A model generated the notes under the pieces. It was given only the letters and a program-made list of their open reading frames with translations. It was not told the origin of the DNA and ran no database searches. Below, piece by piece: positions 53,668 through 62,376 of a stretch of 64,000 nucleotides of DNA; the stretch's first letter is position 1, and each line of letters begins with the position of its first letter. The DNA is taken from assembly GCA_934130005.1 (NCBI GenBank), contig CAKOXD010000001.1:1-64000 (forward strand), written 5' to 3'. This DNA is from an uncultured Bacilli bacterium (GTDB taxonomy: Bacteria; Bacillota_I; Bacilli_A; RF39; UBA660). Position numbers and translations under genes: made by a program.

Positions 53668-54636
53668 CATATTTTTTAAATAATTTACTGCATCATCAAA
53701 AGTTTTAACTTCTACTATTTTAATATTATATTTATTTTGTTTTTTATATTTTAATGCTTCTTTATAATTACCACTTGGAACTAAAAATACATCTGCTTTT
53801 TCTTTAACAGCACCTCTCAATTTATATTTTATTCCATCAATTTCCCCTACTGTTCCATCAATTTCTATAGTACCAGTTCCAGCTATTTTTAAACCTTTAG
53901 TTATATCAAATTTTGTTAATTTATTATATATCAATAAAGTTGTCATTAATCCACCAGATGAACCATATTCATTTTTTTTATCTACAACTTTAATTTTAGG
54001 ATATGTTTCAATATCTCTATCATATGTTACTATCACTCCTATTTTACCATCTTTTATAGTAGCATATCTTTCATACTCTTTATTATCATTTATTACCTTT
54101 ATTTTTATTTTATTTTTATTTTTTATCAATTCTTTTATTTCTTCTTTTGAATTAACTATGATATTATCAATACTTATAATTTTGTCTTTTATCTTTAAAT
54201 CGGTATCAGAATCATTATATATATAAGTTATATACATATCTGAACTTTTAATTTTTACTAGTTTATCTGCTTTTAAATAACTAATTATTATAGCATTATC
54301 ACTTGCTTCCTTCAGCATCATTTTTCCTCTAAAATTTACTTCTTCTTCTGTCTCATTTTCATATACAACTTCTTCTTTTTTTATAATATCCATATTTTTA
54401 TTTAATTTAGCTATTAAAAGGGTTGGAATTGTTCCTTTATACTCAGATACATAAGTCATATTTATACTTCCTTTAGAATTATAACTTTTATCAATTATAT
54501 ATCTATCATTTATATTTATAAGCCCACCAGATGTTTCTATATAATAAGGAAGTTTTATATTAAACAATAAAAATATAACAATTAATGTAATAATAAAAAA
54601 TATATTTCTTTTTATTAAATCAAATATTTTTTTCAT
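53665..54636 (-). CDS. PDZ/Lon-type membrane protease, YlbL/SepM-like
   Basis: The protein has 323 residues. An N-terminal anchor (9-26) is followed by an extracytoplasmic region with a PDZ domain (about 150-200, IKDKIISIDNIIVNSKEEI). The C-terminal Lon protease domain has Ser227 in YGSSGGLM and Lys270 in DGIKYKLRGA as the catalytic dyad. In Bacillus ylbL is next to ylbJ. Here ylbJ starts 77 bases away in the opposite direction, which supports the call. It may process a membrane or secreted protein. Confidence 0.85.
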   Translation of the reverse strand: MKKIFDLIKRNIFFIITLIVIFLLFNIKLPYYIETSGGLININDRYIIDKSYNSKGSINMTYVSEYKGTIPTLLIAKLNKNMDIIKKEEVVYENETEEEVNFRGKMMLKEASDNAIIISYLKADKLVKIKSSDMYITYIYNDSDTDLKIKDKIISIDNIIVNSKEEIKELIKNKNKIKIKVINDNKEYERYATIKDGKIGVIVTYDRDIETYPKIKVVDKKNEYGSSGGLMTTLLIYNKLTKFDITKGLKIAGTGTIEIDGTVGEIDGIKYKLRGAVKEKADVFLVPSGNYKEALKYKKQNKYNIKIVEVKTFDDAVNYLKNM

Positions 54637-54712
54637 ACCTTTTCTCCTTATGTTATTATATGTTTGATAAGATAATTATAACATAATTACATATAATTAA
54701 TAAGGTGAATTT

Positions 54713-55633
54713 ATGAAAAAATTAATTATGTATCTATTAGTTATAATAATGTTTTTAATTTTAAAAAATTCTAGTATTATAATAAATACAGTTATATATT
54801 CTGTTAACCTATTTAAAGCAAGCATTTTTCCATCTTTATTTCCATTCTTTATTATTTCTGAATTATTAATTAATTATGGATTTATTGATTATTTATCTAA
54901 TATTTTTAAATCATTAATGCTAAAAATATTTAAAATTAATCCAAATTGTTCTTTTATCTTATTTATGAGTATGATTTCTGGCTTTCCAAGTAATTCAAAA
55001 TATACAAAAGATTTATATTTAAAAGGTGAAATAAATGAAATGGAAGCATCTAAAATACTTATGTATACTCATTTTTCAAATCCATTATTTATAATGGGAG
55101 CTATTTCAATTACATTCTTGCATGATAAAAAAGCTGGATTTATAATTTTATTAATTCATTATTTATCTAACTTTATAATTGGTATACTAAGTAGAAATTT
55201 TATAAAAACACCTATTAGTGATAAAATTGTAAAAAAAAATACAACTAATAATTTTTCCTATATATTAAGTAAAGCTATAATTAATAGTTTTAATACTCTT
55301 TTTTTAATATTAGGAACCATAATTATATTCCAGATTATAACTAACTTAACAAGTGAAATACTGCCTTTAAATGACTATTTTAAAGCTATAATTAGTGGTA
55401 TTTTAGAAATGAGTAGTGGAATCTATAATATTAGTTTATTAAATATTCCACTAAAAAATAAATGTACTTTAATTGGTATGATTTTATCATTTGGAGGAAT
55501 AAGTGTACATATGCAAATAAAAAGTATCCTATCAGATACTAAAATTAAATACTATCCTTTCTTTATAGCTCGTTTAATTCATAGTGCTATAACAGGACTA
55601 CTTATGTTTTATTTATTTGATTTTATTTATTAA
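54713..55633 (+). CDS. ylbJ: Sporulation integral membrane protein YlbJ
   Basis: The protein has 306 residues and about eight spans, in the NupC/nucleoside-recognition-like fold used by YlbJ, SpoIIIA-adjacent and SpmA/B proteins. Recognisable blocks are SLFPFFIISELLINYG, MSGFPSN-like MISGFPSNSKYTKDLY, and MYTHFSNPLFIMGAIS. YlbJ is made in the mother cell under SigE and is needed for heat-resistant spores in Bacillus. AAGGTGAATTT precedes the ATG. Its last 11 bases overlap the convergent pseudopilin gene. Confidence 0.85.
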   Translation: MKKLIMYLLVIIMFLILKNSSIIINTVIYSVNLFKASIFPSLFPFFIISELLINYGFIDYLSNIFKSLMLKIFKINPNCSFILFMSMISGFPSNSKYTKDLYLKGEINEMEASKILMYTHFSNPLFIMGAISITFLHDKKAGFIILLIHYLSNFIIGILSRNFIKTPISDKIVKKNTTNNFSYILSKAIINSFNTLFLILGTIIIFQIITNLTSEILPLNDYFKAIISGILEMSSGIYNISLLNIPLKNKCTLIGMILSFGGISVHMQIKSILSDTKIKYYPFFIARLIHSAITGLLMFYLFDFIY

Positions 55634-56123
55634 AAGTAGTTAAAATAGTATTATCAAATGTTATAGTGTCATTTATCTGACTAACAATACTAATACCATA
55701 ATCTCCTTTTAATAATTTATTTTTAATAGAAACATTTATTTTTATAATACTTCCTATATCAAAATCATCTTTATTAATATAGATATCTTCAAATGAACTT
55801 GAATCACTTAATTTTATAGAATAATTATCATATGTAATTATTTTTTTTGTTTTATCTACCTTTAAGTTTTTACTTCCAGTATCATAAGTAAAAGTAATAC
55901 AGTTATCTCCACATGATTTTATTTCACTTAATACTTTATTATTTAAATCGTTTTTTATTTTATCAGTCAATGTACCTTGTTTTGTAAGTAAAACAGTTCT
56001 CATATCACCACTAATATATAATTCTTTTAAAGAGATAGTTAATTTTATTAAAAGAGTTGCTATTACAGATATTAACACAAAAGTTGTCATTAATTCAACT
56101 ACAGTAAAACCTCTATTTTTCAT
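55623..56123 (-). CDS. Type IV pseudopilin (minor pilin) 1
   Basis: The protein has 166 residues. The class III signal MKNRG-FTVVELMTTFVLIS has the needed Gly before Phe and Glu at position 5 of the mature chain. The hydrophobic helix and a beta-rich domain with one Cys pair (KSCGDNC) follow. It resembles minor pilins of the GspJ/ComGF kind in size. The start overlaps the stop of the preceding pseudopilin gene by one base, so both are translated together. It would be processed by PilD at 34439. Confidence 0.85.
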   Translation of the reverse strand: MKNRGFTVVELMTTFVLISVIATLLIKLTISLKELYISGDMRTVLLTKQGTLTDKIKNDLNNKVLSEIKSCGDNCITFTYDTGSKNLKVDKTKKIITYDNYSIKLSDSSSFEDIYINKDDFDIGSIIKINVSIKNKLLKGDYGISIVSQINDTITFDNTILTTFNK

Positions 56124-56647
56124 TATTCTACCTCCTCTTTTTCTATTTTTATATTAGAAAAAGTATTATCATTATATTCAACAATTAAAAGGTATGTATT
56201 TAAATTAGTTGTATTATTTATATTTTTAACATATAAATATAAATTATTTGAATAAGGATTTTTATCCTTGAGTGTATTTTTTAGTGTTGTTAAATCACTT
56301 TTTGAAAGTAATATTGTTTTAGCGTCTATATCGCTTATTAACTTTTCACAATAATTTTGGTATTTAGAAAAATAAGTTATATTACATTCACCATTATATA
56401 ATTCAATATATCCTTTACTAATCATATCAGAATTATTTATAAATTCAGCATATCCATAGTTATTATTAATAAATTTATCCACCTCTTTTATATTATAAAG
56501 GCCAGTTATAGTATCATATCTAAAACTTATATCATAACTTTTTTTTAGATTTATAAATTGAATATATAAATACACTAATGTACTAATAATAAATGTAGAT
56601 ACAACAAGTGTTTCAACTAACATAAATCCTCTATTCTTTTTTTTCAT
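56123..56647 (-). CDS. Type IV pseudopilin (minor pilin) 2
   Basis: The protein has 174 residues. The leader MKKKNRG is followed by FMLVETLVVSTFIISTLVYL, a pilin helix with Glu at position 5 but Met instead of Thr at position 2. The Cys pair (GECNI and QNYCEK) lies in the globular domain. It is probably a GspI/PulG-like minor pilin in the tip complex. AAAGGAG precedes ATG 56647. It is first in a two-gene operon, divergent from pilB. Confidence 0.83.
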   Translation of the reverse strand: MKKKNRGFMLVETLVVSTFIISTLVYLYIQFINLKKSYDISFRYDTITGLYNIKEVDKFINNNYGYAEFINNSDMISKGYIELYNGECNITYFSKYQNYCEKLISDIDAKTILLSKSDLTTLKNTLKDKNPYSNNLYLYVKNINNTTNLNTYLLIVEYNDNTFSNIKIEKEEVE

Positions 56648-56665
56648 AAATTTAACTCCTTTTTA

Positions 56666-56694
56666 TTGTCTTTAAACTAAATATATTATATAAT
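56666..56694 (+). promoter_or_regulatory. Promoter of pilB
   Basis: TTGTCT (56666-56671), 17-base spacer, TATAAT (56689-56694). The AT-rich palindromic -10 region may also serve the divergent pseudopilin operon. The pilB ATG is at 56750 behind AGAGGAG. Confidence 0.5.
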
Positions 56695-56749
56695 ATATTC
56701 AGGATAAAAGCTAGTCCTAAATTAAGAATAAAGAGGAGTTGAATTTTTT

Positions 56750-58240
56750 ATGTTAAAAAAATTTGATTTTGACAAAGTCCCTGTAGTTGAAATTGTCAAT
56801 GATATATTAGTTGACAGTAGTAAAAGAGGTGCAAGTGATATTCACTTCGATCCTCATGAAGATTTCATGCTTATTAGAATACGTATAGATGGTTCTTTAA
56901 TTGATTATGCTGAAGTACCAAATGGTATAAAAAAGAATCTTATAACTCGTATTAAAATTATATCTGGTATGAATATAACTGAATCAAGATTACCACAAGA
57001 TGGTGCTATAAAGCAAACACTTCAAGGTATTGATTTAGACCTTCGTGTTTCTTGCTTACCTACCTTAGAAGGTGAAAAAATAGTTATTCGTATTCTTGAC
57101 TATTCAATGAGCCAAGCAGGTCTTGAAACATTAGGTTTTAGTGAAGAAAATTATGAAAAAGTTATGAGAATGATAACAGCTCCAAATGGTATTATTTTAG
57201 TTACAGGTGCTACTGGTAGTGGTAAATCAACTACTGTATACTCTATTTTACAAAGACTAAATAAAGAAGATACAAATATAATTACAGTTGAGGATCCAAT
57301 AGAAATGAATATTGAAGGTGTTAACCAAGTTCAAACAAACAGTGAAATTGGTCTTACATTTGCTAATGCATTACGTTCTATTTTACGTCAAGACCCTAAT
57401 ATAATAATGATTGGAGAAATTCGTGATACTGAAACTGCTAAAATAGCTGTCCGTGCCTCTATTACTGGTCACTTAGTATTATCTACAATCCACACAAATA
57501 ACTCACTTAATACAATTGAACGTTTACTTGATATGGATGTTGAAAGATACTTACTTGCAAGTGCTTTAACAGGTATAATTTCTCAAAAATTAGCTCGCCG
57601 CTTATGTCCAAAATGTTCTAAGAAAAGACCTACTAATGATTATGAAAAAGATTTATTTAAAAAAGTTCTTAACCGTGATATAGAAGAAGTATATACTGTA
57701 GAAGGTTGTGAAGAATGCGGTAATGGATATAAGGGACGTATCGCAATTCATGAAGTCTTACTTGTTAATCAAGAGATAAAAGATGCGATTAGTAGTAATT
57801 TAAGAAAGGATAAATTAAGAGAACTAGTATATAGAAATGATGTTACTACTCTACTTCAAGATGGTCTTGAAAAAGTTGTAGAAGGAAAAACAACTGTAGA
57901 AGAAATATTAAAAATAATAGAACTTGATAATGATGATAAAGCAACTGAAGGTGAATATGATTTAAAAGATGCATTAGATTTAACTAATATTTCTAAAACC
58001 GGTCATAAAGAAAAACATGAAACAGAACTAGAACAAACAGAAGACTTCTTAAAAGAATTAAAAGCTGACGAAATGAAAACTGACGAAGTAAAAGATAATA
58101 AAAATGTCACAAAAGATACTTCTACTGATATAAAAGATAATTTAGATAACATAAATAATTTACTTAAAGATATAAATAGTAATACTAAAAAAGAAACAAA
58201 AAAAGATCCATTAGATGATCTATTAGATATACAATTTTAG
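56750..58240 (+). CDS. pilB: Type IV pilus assembly ATPase PilB
   Basis: PilB powers pilus extension. The 496 residues begin directly with the N2 domain (SSKRGASDIHFDP). Walker A GATGSGKST is at 153-161, the Asp box follows, Walker B reads IIMIGEIRDTETAKIA, then the His box (STIHTNNSLNTIERLLDM) and a C-terminal zinc knuckle with CPKC and CEEC. The N1/MshEN domain of full-length PilB is missing. Instead there is an acidic, Lys/Glu/Asp-rich tail of about 95 residues after 400. PilC with the highly basic extension at 32441 would be a charge-complementary partner. Confidence 0.93.
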   Translation: MLKKFDFDKVPVVEIVNDILVDSSKRGASDIHFDPHEDFMLIRIRIDGSLIDYAEVPNGIKKNLITRIKIISGMNITESRLPQDGAIKQTLQGIDLDLRVSCLPTLEGEKIVIRILDYSMSQAGLETLGFSEENYEKVMRMITAPNGIILVTGATGSGKSTTVYSILQRLNKEDTNIITVEDPIEMNIEGVNQVQTNSEIGLTFANALRSILRQDPNIIMIGEIRDTETAKIAVRASITGHLVLSTIHTNNSLNTIERLLDMDVERYLLASALTGIISQKLARRLCPKCSKKRPTNDYEKDLFKKVLNRDIEEVYTVEGCEECGNGYKGRIAIHEVLLVNQEIKDAISSNLRKDKLRELVYRNDVTTLLQDGLEKVVEGKTTVEEILKIIELDNDDKATEGEYDLKDALDLTNISKTGHKEKHETELEQTEDFLKELKADEMKTDEVKDNKNVTKDTSTDIKDNLDNINNLLKDINSNTKKETKKDPLDDLLDIQF

Positions 58241-58262
58241 ACACATTAATATGTGTCTTTTA
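58239..58262. terminator. Bidirectional terminator between pilB and holA
   Basis: AGACACAT (58239-58246) pairs with ATGTGTCT (58251-58258) around TAAT, followed by T. It sits at the ends of both convergent genes. Confidence 0.7.
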
Positions 58263-59201
58263 TATTTCCATTATAAATAATTCTAAACCAATATTTTTAT
58301 CAATTTTACCACTTTTTATATCAATATCTAAATTAGCTAATTTCATTAAACATTTAAGTAAAAATTTATCATCATAATTTCTACTACTTTCTAAGCATTT
58401 TTTTATAGCGTAATAATTACTTCCTAACATATTTGAAATATCTTTTTCTGAGTATCCTTTTTTATATAAATTTTTAGCTTGATAAATTAATCTAAACTTA
58501 TTAGCAAGTACAACTATAATTTTTATAGGTTCTTCTCCATCTTTTATTATTTCATAATAGCTTTCCATAGCTTTATTTTTATTTCTTGCTACAATATTTT
58601 CAATCAAATTAAAAAAATTAGTATCAATATTTTTAGTAGTTAAATTAATAATATCTTCTTTTGTTATATTAAAATCATTATCTTTATATATTTTAATTTT
58701 ATTTATTTCTTGACTTAAAACTTCTAAATTGTTACCTACTCTATTAACTAAGAAATTAATATTTTCATTATTAATTTTATATTCTCCAAACATATCTAAT
58801 ACATATTTATTAATATTAGAAAATGTATTAAAATCTTTTACAATACCTTTTTCTTTTATAATTTTTACTATTTTTTTTCTTTCATCTAATTTTTCTTTTA
58901 ATATATTAAAAATAACTATATTATCACAACTGTTATTTTTTAAAAATTTTTCTAATATATCCGTATTTTGTTCAAGTAATTTTTTATTTGTAGTACCAGT
59001 AAATATATATGCATTATCTACAATAATTAGTTTTTTCTCTCCAAATAAAGAAACACTAGATAAATCTTCTATAATATCTTCTATTTTAGTATTTTCTAAA
59101 TCATAATGTACAATATTTATGTCGTCAATCTTATTATCTAAAATTACTTTTTTTATTTCTTTATCTATTAAATATTGTTCTAATCCATAAAATAAATACA
59201 T
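58260..59201 (-). CDS. holA: DNA polymerase III delta subunit
   Basis: HolA is the wrench of the clamp loader that opens the beta clamp. The 313 residues start MYLFYGLEQYLIDKEI, the family N-terminal G-E-E/Q block. They contain SLFGEKKLIIVDNAYIF, NRVGNNLEVLSQEINK and the helical C-terminal collar DKNIGLELFIMEI. No Walker motif is expected in delta. In Bacillus holA lies beside rpsT and gpr. Here those genes are 6 kb away, so the local order has been rearranged. Confidence 0.9.
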   Translation of the reverse strand: MYLFYGLEQYLIDKEIKKVILDNKIDDINIVHYDLENTKIEDIIEDLSSVSLFGEKKLIIVDNAYIFTGTTNKKLLEQNTDILEKFLKNNSCDNIVIFNILKEKLDERKKIVKIIKEKGIVKDFNTFSNINKYVLDMFGEYKINNENINFLVNRVGNNLEVLSQEINKIKIYKDNDFNITKEDIINLTTKNIDTNFFNLIENIVARNKNKAMESYYEIIKDGEEPIKIIVVLANKFRLIYQAKNLYKKGYSEKDISNMLGSNYYAIKKCLESSRNYDDKFLLKCLMKLANLDIDIKSGKIDKNIGLELFIMEI

Positions 59202-59230
59202 ATTATCACCTCTTTAATTATATCAAATTT

Positions 59231-59259
59231 AAAAAAAAATAAAAGACTAATTATCTTTT
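59231..59259 (-). terminator. Terminator after the histidine kinase gene
   Basis: AAAAGA (59241-59246) pairs with TCTTTT (59254-59259). On the minus strand it is followed by a run of nine T. It overlaps the kinase stop codon. Confidence 0.55.
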
Positions 59260-60638
59260 GTTTCAAAATAAAATGTAGTACCTTTGTTTTTTATAGAATC
59301 AACTCCATAAGTAAATTTATGTTTTTCTAAAATGTTTTTAACTATAGATAAACCAAGTCCTGTGCCAATATTATTTCTTTTATATTTTTTATCTATTTTA
59401 TAGTATTTATCCCATATTAAGTCAATTTTATCCTTATCTATTCCTTTTCCATTATCTTTTACTAGTACTTTTACCCTTTTATTACTTTTGATAACTTCAA
59501 TTATAACTTTTTTATCATTTCCAACATAATTTATAGCATTTCCTACTAAATTATATATTACTTGTTCCATTTTCTTTTTATCAGCTTTAATCAATAAATT
59601 TTTTACTTCTTTATATTCAAAAATATAATTATCAGTTTCCTTTAAGTAATCAAATCTTCTAATAATCGATTTAATCATTTCATTTAAATCAAATTCTTCT
59701 ATTTTAAGTTCATCTACATTAGATTGTACTTTTGATAGTTCTAATATATCATTTACAAGTAAATTAAGTCTTTCAGTTTCATCAATGATTGTATTTAAAT
59801 TGGAATTTCTTTTTTCTTCATTATCATAAGTTAAATCTCTTACCATTTCTGCATATGCTTTTATCATTGTAAGTGGTGTTTTTAAATCATGTGATACATT
59901 AGCAAGCAATTCCCTTCTTAATTCATCTGTTTTTGATAACTCATCTTTAGCTCTATTTAATGTTTTAGCTAATTCATTTATTTCTTCTATATTATTTTCT
60001 ACATCAAACTCTATATTATAGTTTCCTTTAGACATTTCACGAGCTTTTTTAGTTATATTACTAATTGGTTTTGATATTGATTTTGATATAAAATATGATA
60101 TAAAAAATGAAAGAGCTAAAACTATAAAAGTTACATAAAGTAATTGGTTACTTAATATTTTAATTGTTGAATCAAGTGGTTGTAAAGATACATTTACAAA
60201 TGCATATAAATTATCATCTAATTTAGTAGCACTTAATAAAGTTTTATTTTTAAATTTTATATTTCTTATTCTATAATTTTTATTAGTTTTATTACTATTA
60301 ATAAAGTCTTTTTTTATAGAATCTAATTCATATTTATTACTATTATATGCACAACCTCTAGAATAGCTAGTTGAAGAATATGTATTAGTATTTTCATCTA
60401 TTATTTCTATACATACCCCTTTATCAAAAGTAATATCATCTAAAATATCTTCAAAAGTTTCTTCTTTATAATTACTTTTAATTTTATTTACTATTTTTAC
60501 CATATCTTTTGTTTTAATATATTCATAGTAAGAATTTAAAAATAACACTTGAAAAAACCATAAAAAGCATAAAATAATTATTGAAAATATAATTAAATTA
60601 AACCATATTTTATTTCTAAGATTTTTACTTGATTTCAA
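59247..60638 (-). CDS. Sensor histidine kinase (PhoR/ResE-like)
   Basis: The 463 residues have two spans (about 10-34 and 165-186) that enclose a 130-residue external sensor domain. A HAMP linker is next, the HisKA domain carries phospho-accepting His250 in NVSHDLKTPLTM, and the HATPase domain has N, G1 and G2 boxes (NLVGNAINYVG, DNGKGIDKDKI, GTGLGLSIVKN). There is no PAS domain. It overlaps the response regulator by 14 bases and is its cognate sensor. The stimulus could be phosphate, redox or envelope state. Position next to the flavin operon suggests the redox option, by inference only. Confidence 0.92.
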   Translation of the reverse strand: MKSSKNLRNKIWFNLIIFSIIILCFLWFFQVLFLNSYYEYIKTKDMVKIVNKIKSNYKEETFEDILDDITFDKGVCIEIIDENTNTYSSTSYSRGCAYNSNKYELDSIKKDFINSNKTNKNYRIRNIKFKNKTLLSATKLDDNLYAFVNVSLQPLDSTIKILSNQLLYVTFIVLALSFFISYFISKSISKPISNITKKAREMSKGNYNIEFDVENNIEEINELAKTLNRAKDELSKTDELRRELLANVSHDLKTPLTMIKAYAEMVRDLTYDNEEKRNSNLNTIIDETERLNLLVNDILELSKVQSNVDELKIEEFDLNEMIKSIIRRFDYLKETDNYIFEYKEVKNLLIKADKKKMEQVIYNLVGNAINYVGNDKKVIIEVIKSNKRVKVLVKDNGKGIDKDKIDLIWDKYYKIDKKYKRNNIGTGLGLSIVKNILEKHKFTYGVDSIKNKGTTFYFETKDN

Positions 60639-61284
60639 ATTTATATCCTACCGATCTTACTGTTGTAATTAAATCTCTATATTTTCCTAAATTATTTCTA
60701 AGCATTTTTATATGTGTATCAATTGTTCTATAATCACCAAAATAATCATATCCCCATATTTTAGATAAAAGTGTTTCACGAGAAAGGGCAATGTTTTTAT
60801 TCTTTATAAAATATGTAAGTAATTCATATTCTTTAGGCGTTAATTTAACTTCTTCATTTTCTATATAAACAGAATGAGCTTTATAATCAATTTTTAAATC
60901 TTCATATTCAAATATTTCTAAATTATTACTGCTTCTTTTAATAATTGCTTTTATTCTTGCGATTAATTCTTTTGGACTAAATGGTTTAGTCATATAATCA
61001 TCAATCCCAAGATCAAATCCATTTAATTTATCCATTTCCGTATCACGGGCACTAAGCATTATTATTGGAGCATTACTATATTTTCTAATTTCACGACTTG
61101 CTTCAAATCCATTTACATCAGGCATCATTATATCCATAATAATAACGTCTATATCATTTGTTTTAATCTTGTCAATAGCTTCTTTTCCGTTTTCGGCTTC
61201 TATATAGTCAAAAGAAGATGCTTTTAAATATTCAATTATTACTTCTCTTATTAGTTTTTCATCATCTACAACCAATACTCTCAA
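60625..61284 (-). CDS. OmpR/PhoB-family response regulator
   Basis: The 219 residues contain the receiver domain (D7, D8, phospho-acceptor D51 in IIMDIMMPDVNG, Lys in TKPFSPKEL). The winged-helix DNA-binding domain follows (VKLTPKEYELLTYF to TVRSVGYKF). The TTG at 61284 is preferred as start because GAGGTGG lies five bases in front. An in-frame GTG at 61293 is part of that site. Its own promoter carries two 11-bp TTCA-type units. OmpR-family regulators bind such direct repeats as dimers, so it probably controls itself and the array at 4195. Confidence 0.93.
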   Translation of the reverse strand: MRVLVVDDEKLIREVIIEYLKASSFDYIEAENGKEAIDKIKTNDIDVIIMDIMMPDVNGFEASREIRKYSNAPIIMLSARDTEMDKLNGFDLGIDDYMTKPFSPKELIARIKAIIKRSSNNLEIFEYEDLKIDYKAHSVYIENEEVKLTPKEYELLTYFIKNKNIALSRETLLSKIWGYDYFGDYRTIDTHIKMLRNNLGKYRDLITTVRSVGYKFEIK

Positions 61285-61304
61285 TCTTACCACCTCATAA
61301 ATAT

Positions 61305-61334
61305 ATTATAACAAATATATGAATTTTTTGTGAA
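61305..61334 (-). promoter_or_regulatory. Promoter of the two-component operon with two 11-bp units
   Basis: On the minus strand TTCACAAAAAA (61334-61324) is followed directly by TTCATATATTT (61323-61313), then two bases and TATAAT (61310-61305). The unit length, unit start and the 2-base gap to the -10 are the same as at 4195-4246. The outer unit overlaps the T run of the upstream operon's terminator. Confidence 0.6.
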
Positions 61335-61360
61335 AAAAAATAAAGTATTATACTTTATTT
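61331..61360 (-). terminator. Terminator of the apbE-FMN lipoprotein operon
   Basis: AAATAAAGTA (61338-61347) pairs with TACTTTATTT (61351-61360). On the minus strand a T run follows. It separates the flavin operon from the two-component genes. Confidence 0.75.
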
Positions 61361-61828
61361 TGCTTGCTTTAAAGCGTTATCAATTGCTTTGATATATGAA
61401 TCAGCACTTATTGTTACCCCGCTCACAGAATCTAATTTAGTATTATCTTCTGTTTTCCATTTTACCCAATCAATTCCTTGATTTTCAATTACTTTATCTT
61501 CTATTACTTTTACTTGTTCATACCATTCTGCTCCGCCAGGAATAGTCCCAATATTTTTAGATGTTTCTTTCATTCCATAATCATCTTTTAATACTTTTTT
61601 AGTAGTGTTAACATTATTTTTTACATATGTTGAATCAATAAAGCATGACTTTATAAGTCCATCTTTATCTACATATATTATAGCTGTTGTAACATATTTT
61701 TTTCCGTATGATTCAAATTCTGAACTTCCCATATACGTTCCTTCTTTATAAGAACCTTCAGTTATTCTTTCACAACCTGATAAAATAAACATTGTTAATA
61801 AAAATAAACATATAACTATTTTTTTCAT
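61355..61828 (-). CDS. FMN-binding lipoprotein (PplA-like)
   Basis: The protein has 157 residues. The lipobox LSGC puts the lipid anchor on C19, so the protein faces outward. The FMN-binding domain contains the flavinylation-like motif DSVSGVTIS with T139. Canonical sites read SGA(T/S), so Val replaces Ala here. In Listeria a similar lipoprotein, PplA, is flavinylated by an extracellular ApbE and carries electrons to acceptors outside the cell. Start at ATG 61828 because AGGAGGG precedes it; a longer in-frame reading lacks a ribosome site and would hide the signal peptide. It is last in the apbE operon. Confidence 0.88.
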   Translation of the reverse strand: MKKIVICLFLLTMFILSGCERITEGSYKEGTYMGSSEFESYGKKYVTTAIIYVDKDGLIKSCFIDSTYVKNNVNTTKKVLKDDYGMKETSKNIGTIPGGAEWYEQVKVIEDKVIENQGIDWVKWKTEDNTKLDSVSGVTISADSYIKAIDNALKQAK

Positions 61829-61869
61829 ATATACCCTCCTACTTTTCTTAATTATATTATAAATTACTA

Positions 61870-62370
61870 TCAATTACAATAATTTGGTATTTTTTTTATA
61901 AGTTCTTTACTTATATTTCCAATAATTGATCCCGTTATTATAGAAAATATAAATAAATATGGTAAATAATAAATTAAATTAAAACTATTAAGTAAAATAA
62001 CAGCCATAAATATTTGCCCAACAGAATGTGATATAGCTCCTATTATAGATACACCTATAATTGATAATTTTGTCTTTTTAGCTAAGTACATCATAAAGAT
62101 ACTTAAAACTCCTCCTGAAAGGCTTAAAAAGAATCCAATACTGAATATTCCAGTTCTTAATATACCAACTAATAATACCCTTAAAATAGCCAAAAATATT
62201 GTATCTTTAAATCCATATACATAAAGTGAATAAACAATTAATATATTAGCTAGTCCAATTTTCATTCCAGGTATTATTCCATTAAAAATCGGTATAAAGC
62301 TTTCTATAATACTTAATACAACACTGAGTGCTAAAAGCATTGATAAGATAACTGTTTTTCTTATTTCCAT
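61870..62370 (-). CDS. Gx transporter / Hpre_diP_synt_I family membrane protein
   Basis: The protein has 166 residues and five or six spans with IPIFNGIIPGMKIGLANILIVYSLY-type sequence, which marks the family named after heptaprenyl diphosphate synthase component I (Gx transporter). It resembles substrate-binding S components of ECF transporters. In Gram-positive extracellular-electron-transfer loci a member of this family (EetB, as I recall) stands beside a NusG-II protein, exactly as here. AGTAGGTG precedes ATG 62370. The next gene starts 41 bases beyond its stop. Confidence 0.8.
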   Translation of the reverse strand: MEIRKTVILSMLLALSVVLSIIESFIPIFNGIIPGMKIGLANILIVYSLYVYGFKDTIFLAILRVLLVGILRTGIFSIGFFLSLSGGVLSIFMMYLAKKTKLSIIGVSIIGAISHSVGQIFMAVILLNSFNLIYYLPYLFIFSIITGSIIGNISKELIKKIPNYCN

Positions 62371-62376
62371 AAACAC

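Noticed and set aside
58729..59106. 125-codon plus-strand ORF opposite holA
   Set aside because: Shadow of the clamp-loader delta gene.
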